A DNA stretch of 64,000 nucleotides from Microbacterium sp. SS28 (GCF_022761035.1 NZ_JAKWJP010000004.1:62001-126000), one strand, 5' to 3'; shown: positions 34,332 to 43,363, numbered from the stretch's first letter. Numbers and translations: made by a program. Notes: a model not told the origin generated them from the letters alone.

Positions 34332-35357
34332 ATGGTCGCGTATGAGGGAACGTCGCGCGCCGCGACGCTGAGCGACGTCGCGCGCATGGCAGGCGTCTCC
34401 ATCGCGACGGCATCGAAAGCGCTCAACGGACGGGGGGATGTCGCTCCCGCGACGCGCAAGCGCGTGCTCGACGCCGCCGAGACCCTCGCCTTCACACCCA
34501 ACGCGATGGCGCGCGGCCTGCTCGCAGGACGCACGGGCACGGTCGGCCTGCTCACGAGCGACCTCGAGGGCCGCTTCATGCTGCCGATCCTCATGGGCGC
34601 CGAGGACGCCTTCGGCGCGGGCCAGGTCAACGTCTTCCTGTGCGACGCCCGCGGCGACGCGATCCGCGAGCAGCACCACCTCAAGGCGCTCCTGAGCCGC
34701 CGCGTCGACGGCATCATCGTCGTCGGCAGGCAGACCGATCCGCGCTCCTCCCTCGGGCAGGACCTCCCGGTCCCCGTCGTCTACGCGTACGCGCCCTCCG
34801 ACGACCCGCGCGACCTGTCGCTGACGCCCGACAACTACGCGGGCGGCCGCCTCGCCATCGAGCATCTGATCTCGTGCGGCCGCACCCGCATCGCGCACAT
34901 CTCGGGCGATCCCGCCTACGCGGCGGCGCAGGACCGCCTCGCGGGCGCCCGCGCCGCGCTCGAGACGGCCGGTCTGGCGCTCGTCGGCGAGCCGATGTTC
35001 TCGGTCTGGTCCGAGCCGTGGGGGCGCGATGCCGCCGCGATGCTCCTGGCGCAGCATCCCGATGTCGACGCGATCTTCTGCGGATCCGACCAGATCGCGC
35101 GCGGCGTGCTCGACACGGCGCGCGACCTCGGGCGGCGCGTGCCCGACGACCTCGCCGTCATCGGCTACGACAACTGGGAGGTGCTCACGACCAACTCGCG
35201 CCCCGAGCTGACGAGCATCGACGCCAACCTCCAGCAGCTCGGCCGGCACGCCGCGCAGCGCGTCTTCGACGCGATCGACGGCGTCGACATCGGCGAGGGC
35301 ACGCACCACCTGCCCGTGCGGCTCGTCATCCGGGGCTCGACGATCCCCCGACGCTGA
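34332..35357 (+). CDS. LacI-family transcriptional regulator of the GH127 locus
   Basis: Encodes 341 residues. I chose ATG at 34332 (MVAYEGTSRA) with GGGGAGGG upstream, rather than an in-frame ATG at 34299 that would overlap the operator. The HTH (TLSDVARMAGVSIATASKALNG, about 10-31) and hinge are followed by a periplasmic-binding-type ligand domain ending in DLAVIGYDNWEV. It probably represses the divergent importer and GH127 operon, and itself, until an arabinose-type sugar binds. Confidence 0.85.
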   Translation: MVAYEGTSRAATLSDVARMAGVSIATASKALNGRGDVAPATRKRVLDAAETLAFTPNAMARGLLAGRTGTVGLLTSDLEGRFMLPILMGAEDAFGAGQVNVFLCDARGDAIREQHHLKALLSRRVDGIIVVGRQTDPRSSLGQDLPVPVVYAYAPSDDPRDLSLTPDNYAGGRLAIEHLISCGRTRIAHISGDPAYAAAQDRLAGARAALETAGLALVGEPMFSVWSEPWGRDAAAMLLAQHPDVDAIFCGSDQIARGVLDTARDLGRRVPDDLAVIGYDNWEVLTTNSRPELTSIDANLQQLGRHAAQRVFDAIDGVDIGEGTHHLPVRLVIRGSTIPRR

Positions 35358-35376
35358 GCCCGGGATGCGGCATCCG

Positions 35377-36252
35377 TCAGCCGATCGGCTCGGCCGCCTC
35401 CTGCGCGGCGCGCTGCGACGACCGCACCGCCCCGATCGACGCGACGATCACGAGGCCGATGCCGACGATCTCGAGCCACGCGAGGTGCTGGCCCAGCAGC
35501 AGCCACCCCGCGAGAGCGGCCGTCGCGGGGGCGAGGCTCATGAGGATCGCGAAGGCGGATGCCGCGAGCCGGCGCAGCGCGATGAGCTCGAGCGCGTACG
35601 GGATCGTCGAAGAGAGCACCGCGACCGCCGCCCCGAGCGCGAGCAGCCCCGGCCGCAGAAGCGCCTCGCCCGCCGAGGCGATGCCGAACGGGAGGGCGAC
35701 GAGCGCGCCCACCGTCATGGCGAGCGCGAGTCCGTCGAGCTTGGGGAACTCCCGCCCGACGCGCGCCGACGCGAGGATGTAGAACGCCCAGCTCGCCGCG
35801 GCGCCGAGCGCGAAGACGACGCCGAGCGGGTCGAGCCGCTCCCAGCCGCCGCCGCCGAGCGCGAGCACGCCCGCGAACGCGACGGCCGCCCACGCCCACG
35901 CCGAGGCGCGCCGCGCGGCGACGATCGAGAGCGCGAGGGGTCCGAGCACCTCGATCGTGACGGTCACGCCCAGCGGGAGGCGTTCCAGCGCGAGGTAGAA
36001 CAGGCCGTTCATCGTCGCGAGCACGAGCCCGAAGGCGATGACCGCCCTCCAGCCGCTGCGAGAGTGACCACGCAGCTTCGGGCGGGCGATGAGCAGCAGG
36101 ATGACGGCCGAGAACGCGAGCCGCAGCATGACGATGCCGAGCGGACCCGTCTGCGGGAAGAGCACGACCGCGAGCGCCGCGCCCACCTCCTGGCAGGCGA
36201 GGCCCGTGACGACGAGCAGGATGGCGGCGTTCTGCCCCGTGCGCGCGCTCAT
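35377..36252 (-). CDS. EamA/DMT-family transporter (RhtA-like)
   Basis: Encodes 291 residues from ATG at 36252 (MSARTGQNAA). About ten membrane segments form two EamA repeats, with LPLGVTVTIEVLGPLALSIV and SSTIPYALELIALRRL typical of the RhtA/YdcZ threonine-homoserine exporter branch. The substrate is not evident. It starts 5 nt after the stop of the lipoprotein gene upstream, so the two form an operon. Confidence 0.82.
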   Translation of the reverse strand: MSARTGQNAAILLVVTGLACQEVGAALAVVLFPQTGPLGIVMLRLAFSAVILLLIARPKLRGHSRSGWRAVIAFGLVLATMNGLFYLALERLPLGVTVTIEVLGPLALSIVAARRASAWAWAAVAFAGVLALGGGGWERLDPLGVVFALGAAASWAFYILASARVGREFPKLDGLALAMTVGALVALPFGIASAGEALLRPGLLALGAAVAVLSSTIPYALELIALRRLAASAFAILMSLAPATAALAGWLLLGQHLAWLEIVGIGLVIVASIGAVRSSQRAAQEAAEPIG

Positions 36253-36256
36253 CCCG

Positions 36257-37528
36257 TCACGGGATGGGGCAGATCGCCGACCCCGTGATGGCGTCGTGGT
36301 ACTGCTGAGCCGTCCAGGGCAGGCCGGCCTCGGGGGCCGTCTGACCCGGTGCTGCCGGCGCCTTCGAAGCGATCGCCGCGAGCTCCCATGCGAGCGCGAG
36401 CGCCATGCCCGACCCGGCCGCGGAGTTGTTGAGCACGACGGCGACCGTGAGGCCCGACGCGGGATCCGCGAAGGCGGCCGTCGCATACCCGGGGACGGCG
36501 CCGGACTGCCCGATGAGCGAGCCCGCCTGGTAGACGCCGCCGCGCGTCGTGTACCACGCGGGCGCGCCGTCGTAGGCGGGGAGGGCGCCGTCGAGCCGGT
36601 CGGTGTCGGCGGGCACGAGCGCGTCCGCGGCGAGCGCCTGCGCGTAGCGTCCGAGGTCGCGGATGTCGGTCACGACGCCCGCATCGGTGTAGCCGGTCGA
36701 GGTCGAGAGCTTCGTGATGTCGAGCGGCTCTGCGCAGTTGGCCGCGCCCGCGGCGTCGCGCTGCGAGAGATAGCCCGCCAGCATCGACGAAGGCAGTTCG
36801 GCGCCGTCCGCCGGAAGCCGGGTCGCCGACAGCCCGAGCGGAGTCGCGACCTGCTCTGAGATCAGCTCGGCCGCCGTCGAGTCGCTCGCATGCTCGAGCG
36901 CGAGGCCCAGGAGCACGTAGCCCGCATCCGAGTCGCGGAAGGCGGTGCCGGGCTGCGTGCGCGCAAGACCGAGCCCGTAGCTCGCGAGCTCGCGCGGGTT
37001 CCACACGCGCTCGGGCATCGAGAGCCACGTCGAGAGCAGCTGGCCCGAGTACGACCCGATGCCGGCGGTGCCGTCGCACAGCTCACCGAGCGTCACTTCG
37101 CTCATGTCGGCGACGCCCGTGACGTACTTCGTGACGGGGTCGTCGAGCGCGACGACACCCTGGCCGGCGAGCCGGTAGAGCACGTCGCACGTCATCGCCC
37201 TCGTCACCTGAGCGGCCTTGAACTGCTGATCGGTCGACACGGCGGAGCCCGCGCCGGCCGGCTTCTGCGTGCCGAGGCCCGCGACCCACTCGCCGCTCCA
37301 CGGCGCCCACACGCCCACGATGGCCCCGGGCGCGCCGGCTGCCGCCATCGCATGCGCCGCGGCCGCCTGCAGCTGGTCGACCGTCTCGGTGGAGAAGTCG
37401 GCGTCGACCTGAGCGGGCACGTCGATCTCGATCGCGGCGGGCGCCGAGCACCCGGAGAGCGCGAAAGCGAGGACGGCCGCACACGCCGTCGCAACGCCTA
37501 GGCGGCGATGGTGCCGAAGGAGCCTCAA
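36257..37528 (-). CDS. Beta-lactamase-fold lipoprotein lacking catalytic residues (pseudo-serine hydrolase)
   Basis: Encodes 423 residues from TTG at 37528 behind GGGGGTGAGAG. The signal peptide ends in lipobox LSGC (Cys 27). The fold resembles serine beta-lactamase/DD-peptidase (class C) proteins, but the active-site motifs are changed. The SxxK position reads QVTR (107-110), the YxN region reads FRDSDAGY (197-204), and the HxG region reads GQSG (340-343). It is therefore probably not an enzyme. A cell-envelope binding or inhibitory role is possible. It is in an operon with the EamA exporter. Confidence 0.7.
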   Translation of the reverse strand: MRLLRHHRRLGVATACAAVLAFALSGCSAPAAIEIDVPAQVDADFSTETVDQLQAAAAHAMAAAGAPGAIVGVWAPWSGEWVAGLGTQKPAGAGSAVSTDQQFKAAQVTRAMTCDVLYRLAGQGVVALDDPVTKYVTGVADMSEVTLGELCDGTAGIGSYSGQLLSTWLSMPERVWNPRELASYGLGLARTQPGTAFRDSDAGYVLLGLALEHASDSTAAELISEQVATPLGLSATRLPADGAELPSSMLAGYLSQRDAAGAANCAEPLDITKLSTSTGYTDAGVVTDIRDLGRYAQALAADALVPADTDRLDGALPAYDGAPAWYTTRGGVYQAGSLIGQSGAVPGYATAAFADPASGLTVAVVLNNSAAGSGMALALAWELAAIASKAPAAPGQTAPEAGLPWTAQQYHDAITGSAICPIP

Positions 37529-37608
37529 CTCTCACCCCCCGATGATCGTTCCTAGATTCAAACACACGCCGGGAGATCCGACGGACTCGTCATCCCTAGG
37601 GTGTGAAT

Positions 37609-37920
37609 ATGACGTTCCGATTCGACGACGGTGTGGTGGCGGCCGTGCTGGGGCACATGAACGGCGACCACACGGGCGACAACCTCCTGATCGCGCGCGC
37701 ATTCTCGTCGGAGGACGGCCTCGTGTCGGCGACGATGACCGGATTCGACGGCGACGGCGGCGACTGGGAGGCCCAGCGCGCCGACGGCGAGCGGATCGCG
37801 GTGCGTGCGCCGTGGCCCGGCGGCACGATCGCCGACCGGCCGGCCGTGCGGCGCGAGGTCGTCGCGCTGTACGACGAGGCGTGCCGCCGCCTCGGCGTGG
37901 AGCCCCGCCCGCACGCGTAG
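37609..37920 (+). CDS. DUF2470 domain protein
   Basis: Encodes 103 residues from ATG at 37609 with AGGG upstream; GTG at 37603 is also in frame. The domain runs from VVAAVLGHMNGDHTGDNLLI, with its conserved HMN..H, to the C-terminus. DUF2470 modules are often found with heme-utilising proteins or fused to pyridoxamine-oxidase-like proteins. It precedes the heme oxygenase gene by 45 bp, which supports a role in heme handling. Confidence 0.8.
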   Translation: MTFRFDDGVVAAVLGHMNGDHTGDNLLIARAFSSEDGLVSATMTGFDGDGGDWEAQRADGERIAVRAPWPGGTIADRPAVRREVVALYDEACRRLGVEPRPHA

Positions 37921-37931
37921 CAGATCATGAC

Positions 37932-37959
37932 TTAGGTCGTGCTTACCTTGAGCTATCCT
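37932..37959 (+). promoter_or_regulatory. Iron box (DtxR/IdeR-type) and promoter of heme oxygenase
   Basis: TTAGGTCGTGCTTACCTTG (37932-37950) matches about 13 of 19 positions of the DtxR/IdeR consensus, including the TTAGGT and ACCT arms. TATCCT (37954-37959) follows as a -10 and lies 6 nt before the ATG. Iron-dependent repression is likely. Confidence 0.65.
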
Positions 37960-37965
37960 GAAGGT

Positions 37966-38619
37966 ATGAGCGACCCGATCCCGTTCTCCGCCGCGCTGCG
38001 CGAGCGCTCCGGCTCCGCCCACTCGACGAGCGAGCATGCGGGCTTCATGGCCGACCTCATCAAGGGCGACGGCACCCGCGACGACTACATCGCCCTCGTG
38101 GCGCAGCACTGGTTCATCTACTCGTCGCTCGAGGCGGCGACCGAGCGGATGCGCGCAGACCCCGTCGCGGCGGTCTTCATCAGCGACAAGCTCACGCGCC
38201 TGCCCGCCCTCGAGGCCGACCTCGAGTTCCTCATCGGCCCGGACTGGCGCGAGCGCATCACGCCGCTCCCGACCACGCGCCGCTACGTCGCGCGCATCGA
38301 CCACGTCGGTTCGACCTGGCCCGGCGGGTTCGTCGCGCACCACTACACGCGCTACCTCGGCGACCTCTCGGGCGGCCTCTTCATCGGGCGACTCATGGCG
38401 CGGCGCTTCGGGTTCGAGACGAACGGCATCGGTTTCTACCTGTTCGGCGACATCGCCGACCCGCAGGCCTTCAAGGAGGTCTACCGCGAGCAGCTCGACA
38501 TCGCGCCGTGGGATGCCGCCGAGCAGGAGCGCGTCATTGACGAGGTGCTTCTCGCCTACCGGTTCAACACGGAGCTCTTCGAAGACCTCGCCGCCGCGAA
38601 GGCCTCGCAGGTGGCCTGA
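37966..38619 (+). CDS. Heme oxygenase (biliverdin-producing)
   Basis: Encodes 217 residues from ATG at 37966. It has the bacterial HmuO-type layout: proximal heme ligand His 19 in SGSAHSTSEHAGFM, and the distal glycine-rich helix LGDLSGGLFIGR, which lets O2 reach the heme. It splits heme into biliverdin, CO and Fe2+ in the cytosol, so iron can be recovered from host or environmental heme. The overlapping iron box fits induction under iron shortage. GAAGG lies only 2 nt before the start. Confidence 0.93.
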   Translation: MSDPIPFSAALRERSGSAHSTSEHAGFMADLIKGDGTRDDYIALVAQHWFIYSSLEAATERMRADPVAAVFISDKLTRLPALEADLEFLIGPDWRERITPLPTTRRYVARIDHVGSTWPGGFVAHHYTRYLGDLSGGLFIGRLMARRFGFETNGIGFYLFGDIADPQAFKEVYREQLDIAPWDAAEQERVIDEVLLAYRFNTELFEDLAAAKASQVA

Positions 38620-38672
38620 CGCCCGGCGCCCCGCCGCGCCCGCGGGAGGCTGCGGACGGCGGAACCGCAACG

Positions 38673-38724
38673 TGCGTCAGCAACGCAGATCAGCAACGCG
38701 CATCAGCAACGCGCATCAGCGACT
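38673..38724. repeat. 13-bp tandem repeat giving three-frame stops
   Basis: Four units of a 13-base repeat (consensus CGCATCAGCAACG) span the end of the helicase gene. On the minus strand each unit holds a TGA (at 38716, 38703, 38690 and 38677). Since 13 is not a multiple of three, successive units stop every reading frame. Confidence 0.75.
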
Positions 38725-40071
38725 CGCGCGCACCCCGGCCATGAAGCGGCGCACATCGGGATCGACCTGGATGTCGCGCGGACGCAGCGGACGTGAGAGG
38801 TACAGCCCCTCGAGCGACGTGAGCCGCGACAGCGCGACGTAGGTCTGTCCCGGTGCGAAGGCGCCCGACCCGAGGTCGATGATCGCGCGGTCGTACGTCT
38901 TGCCCTGCGACTTGTGGATCGTCACGGCCCACGCGAGCCGCAGCGGGAACTGCGTGAACTCCGCGACGATGTCGCGGCTGAGCTGCTTCGAGCCCGGGTC
39001 GTACGAGTACCGGTACTTCTCCCACACCGATGGCTCGACGTCGAACTCCTCGCCCTCGACGTCGACCCGCACGGTTCCTCCCGCGATGCGGGTCACGGTG
39101 CCGATCGTGCCGTTGACCCACCGGGCGGGCTCGCCGAACGAGGCGGTGTCGTTTCGCAGGAACATGACCTGCGCCCCGACCTTGAGCCGCAGCTCGAGGT
39201 CGGCGGGGTAGGCGGCATCCCCCCGTCCGAAATCCCCGCTGACCTCGGCGGTCGCTGTCTGCTGGCGTCCGACGAGCTCTTCGAGGTGCCGCCGGTTGAT
39301 GTTGTTGACGATGTCGTTGCGGGTCGCGAGCGTGATGATCGGATGCTCGCCGTCGGCCGGGTGCGGAGGCGTGCGCGCGCCCGTGTCGTTGAGCACCTGC
39401 GCGATGTCGGCCGTCACGATGCCGTGGCGCACGGCGTTGAGCATGGCCTTGAACTCGGGATCGGCCTGCCGGTGTATGTCGACCAGCTCGCGGATGTTGA
39501 GGTCGGCGCCGTACGTGCCGACGTCGAGGATCCCCTCGGTCGCGGCCTCTCCGACCCACACCTTCGCGTCGAAGAACCAGAACGACCGGTAGTGGTCCTG
39601 GACGTAGCGCAGCTCGTCGCCCCGCGGCGGAACGGGCGCCAGTTGGTACGGATCGCCGAACATGACGATCTGCACGCCGCCGAACGGCTCGCCGCGTCGC
39701 CCGCGGGCTTTGCGGAGCGAGCGGTCGATAGCGTCCATGAGGTCGGCGTTGACCATCGAGATCTCGTCGATGACGAGCGTGTCGATCGCGTTGAGCAGCT
39801 TGCGCGTCGCGTCGGACTGGTCCTCGTCCTGCGACCCGATGATGCCGAGCGGCAGCTTGAAGAGCGAGTGGATCGTCTGCCCCTCGACGTTGAGCGCCGC
39901 GACGCCCGTCGGCGCGCACACCGCGATCTGCTTCGAGGTGTTCCACGCGAGGTGCTGGAGGAGCGTCGACTTGCCCGTGCCGGCGCGGCCCGTGACGAAG
40001 ACGTGCTCCCGCGTGTCCTCGATGAGCCGGTACAGCGCCTCCTGCTCGACGGAGAGAGGCGGCGCGGTCAC
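38716..40071 (-). CDS. PIF1/RecD-like ATP-dependent DNA helicase
   Basis: Encodes 451 residues from GTG at 40071 (VTAPPLSVEQ); an upstream GTG at 40128 is possible but adds a non-conserved tail. SF1 motifs are in order: Walker A TGRAGTGKST, motif Ia CAPTGVAALN, Walker B DTLVIDEISM, motif III GDPYQLAPV, and C-terminal motifs AWAVTIHKSQGKTYDRAI and YVALSRLTSLEGL. It unwinds DNA 5' to 3' in its family, probably in replication or repair. Its stop codon lies in a tandem repeat. Confidence 0.88.
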   Translation of the reverse strand: MTAPPLSVEQEALYRLIEDTREHVFVTGRAGTGKSTLLQHLAWNTSKQIAVCAPTGVAALNVEGQTIHSLFKLPLGIIGSQDEDQSDATRKLLNAIDTLVIDEISMVNADLMDAIDRSLRKARGRRGEPFGGVQIVMFGDPYQLAPVPPRGDELRYVQDHYRSFWFFDAKVWVGEAATEGILDVGTYGADLNIRELVDIHRQADPEFKAMLNAVRHGIVTADIAQVLNDTGARTPPHPADGEHPIITLATRNDIVNNINRRHLEELVGRQQTATAEVSGDFGRGDAAYPADLELRLKVGAQVMFLRNDTASFGEPARWVNGTIGTVTRIAGGTVRVDVEGEEFDVEPSVWEKYRYSYDPGSKQLSRDIVAEFTQFPLRLAWAVTIHKSQGKTYDRAIIDLGSGAFAPGQTYVALSRLTSLEGLYLSRPLRPRDIQVDPDVRRFMAGVRASR

Positions 40072-40156
40072 CGATTCATGGTAACGACCGCACGTCGCCT
40101 CCCGGCCGACCTGTGCACGCTTCGTCACGTACAGGACTCTCCGGGCCGCCCTTTTC

Positions 40157-40162
40157 TAGACT
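40157..40162 (+). promoter_or_regulatory. Leaderless -10 hexamer
   Basis: TAGACT lies 6 nt before the GTG at 40169, with no ribosome-binding site. Confidence 0.5.
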
Positions 40163-40168
40163 GTTCGC

Positions 40169-41368
40169 GTGGACCGGGGGGCTCTCGAAACGACCGGCGG
40201 CGCAGGCGCGTCGCCGGTGCTTCCGCCCGCCCCGCGGCTGGAGAAGCAGCAGAGTGGATCGACGGTCCCCACGTCCACTCCCGACATCCCGTCCGCTCCT
40301 CCCCAGGATCCCCGTGCGGCGTCCCCCCGCCGCCGGCGCGGCTCGCTCGCGCTCGATCTGACGCTCCTCGGTGTCGTCGGGGTGCTCCTGGCGGGCGCCG
40401 TGGCAGCCGGGTCGCAGGTGCTCTACCGCGAGTTCTACAGCCCGAGCGCGTTCGTCGAGCGCTATCTCGGGATGCTCGCGGAGGGCCGTGCGGCCGACGC
40501 GCTGTCGGTCGCGGGCGTCGCGGTGGACTCGGCCGAGCTCGAGGCCGCGGGACTGCCGATCGGGGCATCCGACGCCCTCCTGCGCACGGCGGCCCTCGCG
40601 CCGCTCACCGACGTCGAGGTCGTTTCCGAGGTGACCGGCGGCGACACGACGAAGGTCACCGTCGCCTATACGGCGGGACGCTACCCGGGCACGACGACGT
40701 TCACGGTCGAGCGGGACGGCCAGATCGGACTCGCGCCGACGTGGCGGTTCGCCCGCAGCCCGCTCGCCGTCGTCGATCTCACGGTTCTCGGCTCGATGAG
40801 CTTCGAGGTGAACGGCTTCGAGGTCGACAAGCGCCAGGTCTCGGCCGCGGGCGTCGACGCCGATCCGGTCGCGCCGGTGCCGCTGCTCGTCTTCTCGCCT
40901 GGCGTCTACTCCGTCGCGGTCGACACCCCGATCTCGGCGACGGGCGGCGTCGCGGTGCTCTCCGACAGTCCCCTACACGCGACCGACGTGAGCATCCAGG
41001 CGGCGCCCACTCAGGAGTTCACCGACATCGTGCAGCAGCGGGTCGAGGAGTTCCTCACGACCTGCGCGACGCAGAAGGTGCTGCTGCCGACGGCCTGCCC
41101 GTTCGGGTTCCCCGTAGAGGACCGCATCGTCTCGGCGCCGGAGTGGTCGATCGCCCGCCAGCCGACCGTCGCACTCGAGCCCGAGGGCGCGAACTGGAAG
41201 ATCCCCGCCACCGAGGCCGTCGCGCACATCGAGGTCGACATCCGCTCACTCTTCGACGGCTCGGTGCGCCGCGTCAGCGAGGACGTCCCGTTCCTCATGA
41301 CGGGCACCATCACGGTGCAGCCCGACGGCACGGCGTCGATCGTCGTCGGCGCGACCGACACGCGCTGA
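40169..41368 (+). CDS. Membrane-anchored protein of unknown function
   Basis: Encodes 399 residues from GTG at 40169. A Pro-rich cytoplasmic tail with a basic cluster (SPRRRRGS, about 52-59) leads into one membrane segment (about 60-82). The rest is outside and rich in beta-strand-like Val/Thr segments, with two NTF2-like or domain-of-unknown-function units and one close Cys pair (TTCATQ..PTACPF). No catalytic motif was recognised. It is divergent from the helicase. The mRNA is likely leaderless. Confidence 0.7.
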   Translation: MDRGALETTGGAGASPVLPPAPRLEKQQSGSTVPTSTPDIPSAPPQDPRAASPRRRRGSLALDLTLLGVVGVLLAGAVAAGSQVLYREFYSPSAFVERYLGMLAEGRAADALSVAGVAVDSAELEAAGLPIGASDALLRTAALAPLTDVEVVSEVTGGDTTKVTVAYTAGRYPGTTTFTVERDGQIGLAPTWRFARSPLAVVDLTVLGSMSFEVNGFEVDKRQVSAAGVDADPVAPVPLLVFSPGVYSVAVDTPISATGGVAVLSDSPLHATDVSIQAAPTQEFTDIVQQRVEEFLTTCATQKVLLPTACPFGFPVEDRIVSAPEWSIARQPTVALEPEGANWKIPATEAVAHIEVDIRSLFDGSVRRVSEDVPFLMTGTITVQPDGTASIVVGATDTR

Positions 41369-41410
41369 CGCGTCGGTCGCAGGCCGGAGGCTTCGCACCC
41401 CATCGACGGC

Positions 41411-41431
41411 GGGGGCGGTCCTCACGCCCCC
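41411..41431 (+). terminator. Hairpin after the membrane-anchored protein gene
   Basis: GGGGGCG and CGCCCCC pair around a 7-nt loop about 40 bp after the stop. The T-run is weak. Confidence 0.45.
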
Positions 41432-41560
41432 TCCAGACATCGCCGACGCGCTGCCCGGAGCCTCCGGGCGCGTGGGCCCGGCCGCCGCCCACCCGCCGCG
41501 GACGATGAGCCCACCCTCGCGCGCGGACGATCCGCCATGATGTTCGCGGAAGGAGCGACC

Positions 41561-43312
41561 ATGGCGAAATCGACGGGGATCGGCCGGTGGGTGCCCGGTA
41601 TCGGGGTCGCGCGACAGTACAAGGCGGCGTGGCTGTGGCCCGACGTGCGCGCGGGCATCGTCGTGACGGCGCTGCTGATCCCGGCGGGCATGGGCTACGC
41701 CGAGGTCGCGGGCCTGCCGCCCGAGACGGGCCTCTATGCGACGATCGTCCCGCTCGTCGCCTACGCGATCTTCGGACCCTCGCGCGTCCTCGTGCTCGGC
41801 CCGGACTCGTCGCTCGCGCCCATCATCGCGGCGGCGATCCTGCCCCTCGCCCTCGCCGACGGCCAGCGCGCGATCGCCCTCGCGGGGCTGCTCGCGATCA
41901 TGGTCGGCGCCCTTCTGCTGCTCGGCGGAATCCTCAGGCTCGGCTTCGTGACCGACCTGCTGTCCAAGCCGATCCGCGTCGGCTACCTCAACGCGATCGC
42001 GGTGCTCGTGATCGTCTCGCAGATCCCCAAGCTGCTCGGCTTCTCGACCGACGCATCGGGCGTGTGGCGCGAGTTCGTCGCGATCGCGCAGGCGATCGGC
42101 GCGGGCGAGATCCTCCCCCTCGCGGCGGCCTTCGGCATCCTGTCGCTCGTGGTCATCTTCGTCCTGAAGTGGCTCAAGTCCCCCGTCCCCGGCGTGCTCG
42201 TCGTCGTCGTGCTGTCGATGATCGTGACGGGCGTCTTCGGACTCTCGGATGCGCTGCCCGTCGTCGGCGCACTGCCGCAGGGACTTCCCGCGCCGGCGCT
42301 CGAGGGACTGCAGTGGGGCGACGTCGGCGCCCTGGCAGGACCAGCCGCGGGCATCGCGCTCGTCGCCTTCACCGACAGCGCCGTCCTCTCGCGCACCTTC
42401 GCGGCGCGGCGCGGCGAGTCCGTCAGCGGCAGCCAGGAGATGTCGGGCATCGGCATCGCCAACATCGCGGGCGGCTTCCTCGGCGGCTTCCCCGTCTCGG
42501 CGTCGTCGTCGCGCACGCCCGTCGCCGAGCAGGCGGGCTCGAAGACGCAGCTCACGGGCGTCGTGGGCGCCGCCCTCATCCTGGGCTTCATCCTGCTCGC
42601 CCCGGGCCTCACCGAGTTCCTGCCGTCGGCCGTGCTCGCGGCCGTCGTCATTGGCGCCGCGACGAGCCTCATCGACGTGAGCGGCTTCCGCGCGCTGTGG
42701 CGCATGGACAGGCTGGATGCCGGTCTCTCGCTCGCCGCGTTCCTCGGCGTCCTCGTGTTCGGCGTGCTCGAGGGCATCGTCGTGACGATCATGCTGTCAC
42801 TGCTCGCGTTCGTGAACCGGTCGTGGCGGCCCTACAAGGCCGAGCTCGGGCGCGTGAAGGGCCTGCGAGGCTACCACGACCTCTCGCGCTACCCCGAGGA
42901 CGGCGAGCGCATCCCCGGCATCGTCATCGTGCGCTTCGACGCGCCGCTCTTCTTCGCCAACGGCGGCGTCTTCGACGACTGGGTGCGGGCGCGCGTCGAC
43001 GCGGCGCAGCCCGGCGTGCACACCGTCATCCTCGCCGCCGAGCCCATGACCGACATCGACACGACGGCGATCGACGAGCTCGTCGAACTCGACGACTATC
43101 TCAAGGTCCACGACATCCGGCTCATCATCGCCGAGATGAAGGATCCCGTGAAGGACACGCTGCGCGAATACGGGATGGCCGACCGCTTCCCGCCCGAGCG
43201 CTTCGCGCCGACCGTCGGCGCCGCCGTCGACGAGCTCACGGGAGAGCTGCGCGGAGACCTCGACGGCACGAAGTGGGACGACGACCCGGACGGTCGCTCC
43301 CGCCCCGTCTGA
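41561..43312 (+). CDS. SulP-family anion transporter with STAS domain
   Basis: Encodes 583 residues. I chose ATG at 41561 (MAKSTG) with GGAAGGAG upstream. The transmembrane core has the SulP signature around GMGYAEVAGLPPETGLYATIVP and about 11-12 membrane segments, followed by a cytoplasmic STAS domain (about 440-560; DIDTTAIDEL). Relatives carry sulfate, bicarbonate or dicarboxylates. The substrate cannot be told here. It stands alone and is convergent with the CopD-CtaG gene. Confidence 0.88.
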   Translation: MAKSTGIGRWVPGIGVARQYKAAWLWPDVRAGIVVTALLIPAGMGYAEVAGLPPETGLYATIVPLVAYAIFGPSRVLVLGPDSSLAPIIAAAILPLALADGQRAIALAGLLAIMVGALLLLGGILRLGFVTDLLSKPIRVGYLNAIAVLVIVSQIPKLLGFSTDASGVWREFVAIAQAIGAGEILPLAAAFGILSLVVIFVLKWLKSPVPGVLVVVVLSMIVTGVFGLSDALPVVGALPQGLPAPALEGLQWGDVGALAGPAAGIALVAFTDSAVLSRTFAARRGESVSGSQEMSGIGIANIAGGFLGGFPVSASSSRTPVAEQAGSKTQLTGVVGAALILGFILLAPGLTEFLPSAVLAAVVIGAATSLIDVSGFRALWRMDRLDAGLSLAAFLGVLVFGVLEGIVVTIMLSLLAFVNRSWRPYKAELGRVKGLRGYHDLSRYPEDGERIPGIVIVRFDAPLFFANGGVFDDWVRARVDAAQPGVHTVILAAEPMTDIDTTAIDELVELDDYLKVHDIRLIIAEMKDPVKDTLREYGMADRFPPERFAPTVGAAVDELTGELRGDLDGTKWDDDPDGRSRPV

Positions 43313-43363
43313 CCGCCTCAGCGGGGGGAGTCAGCGCCCGGCGGCCCCACCGCTCCGCACGCT

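Noticed and set aside
38914..41508. 864-residue plus-strand open frame
   Set aside because: Shadow of the helicase gene on the other strand and of another frame of the 40169 gene; no domain pattern.
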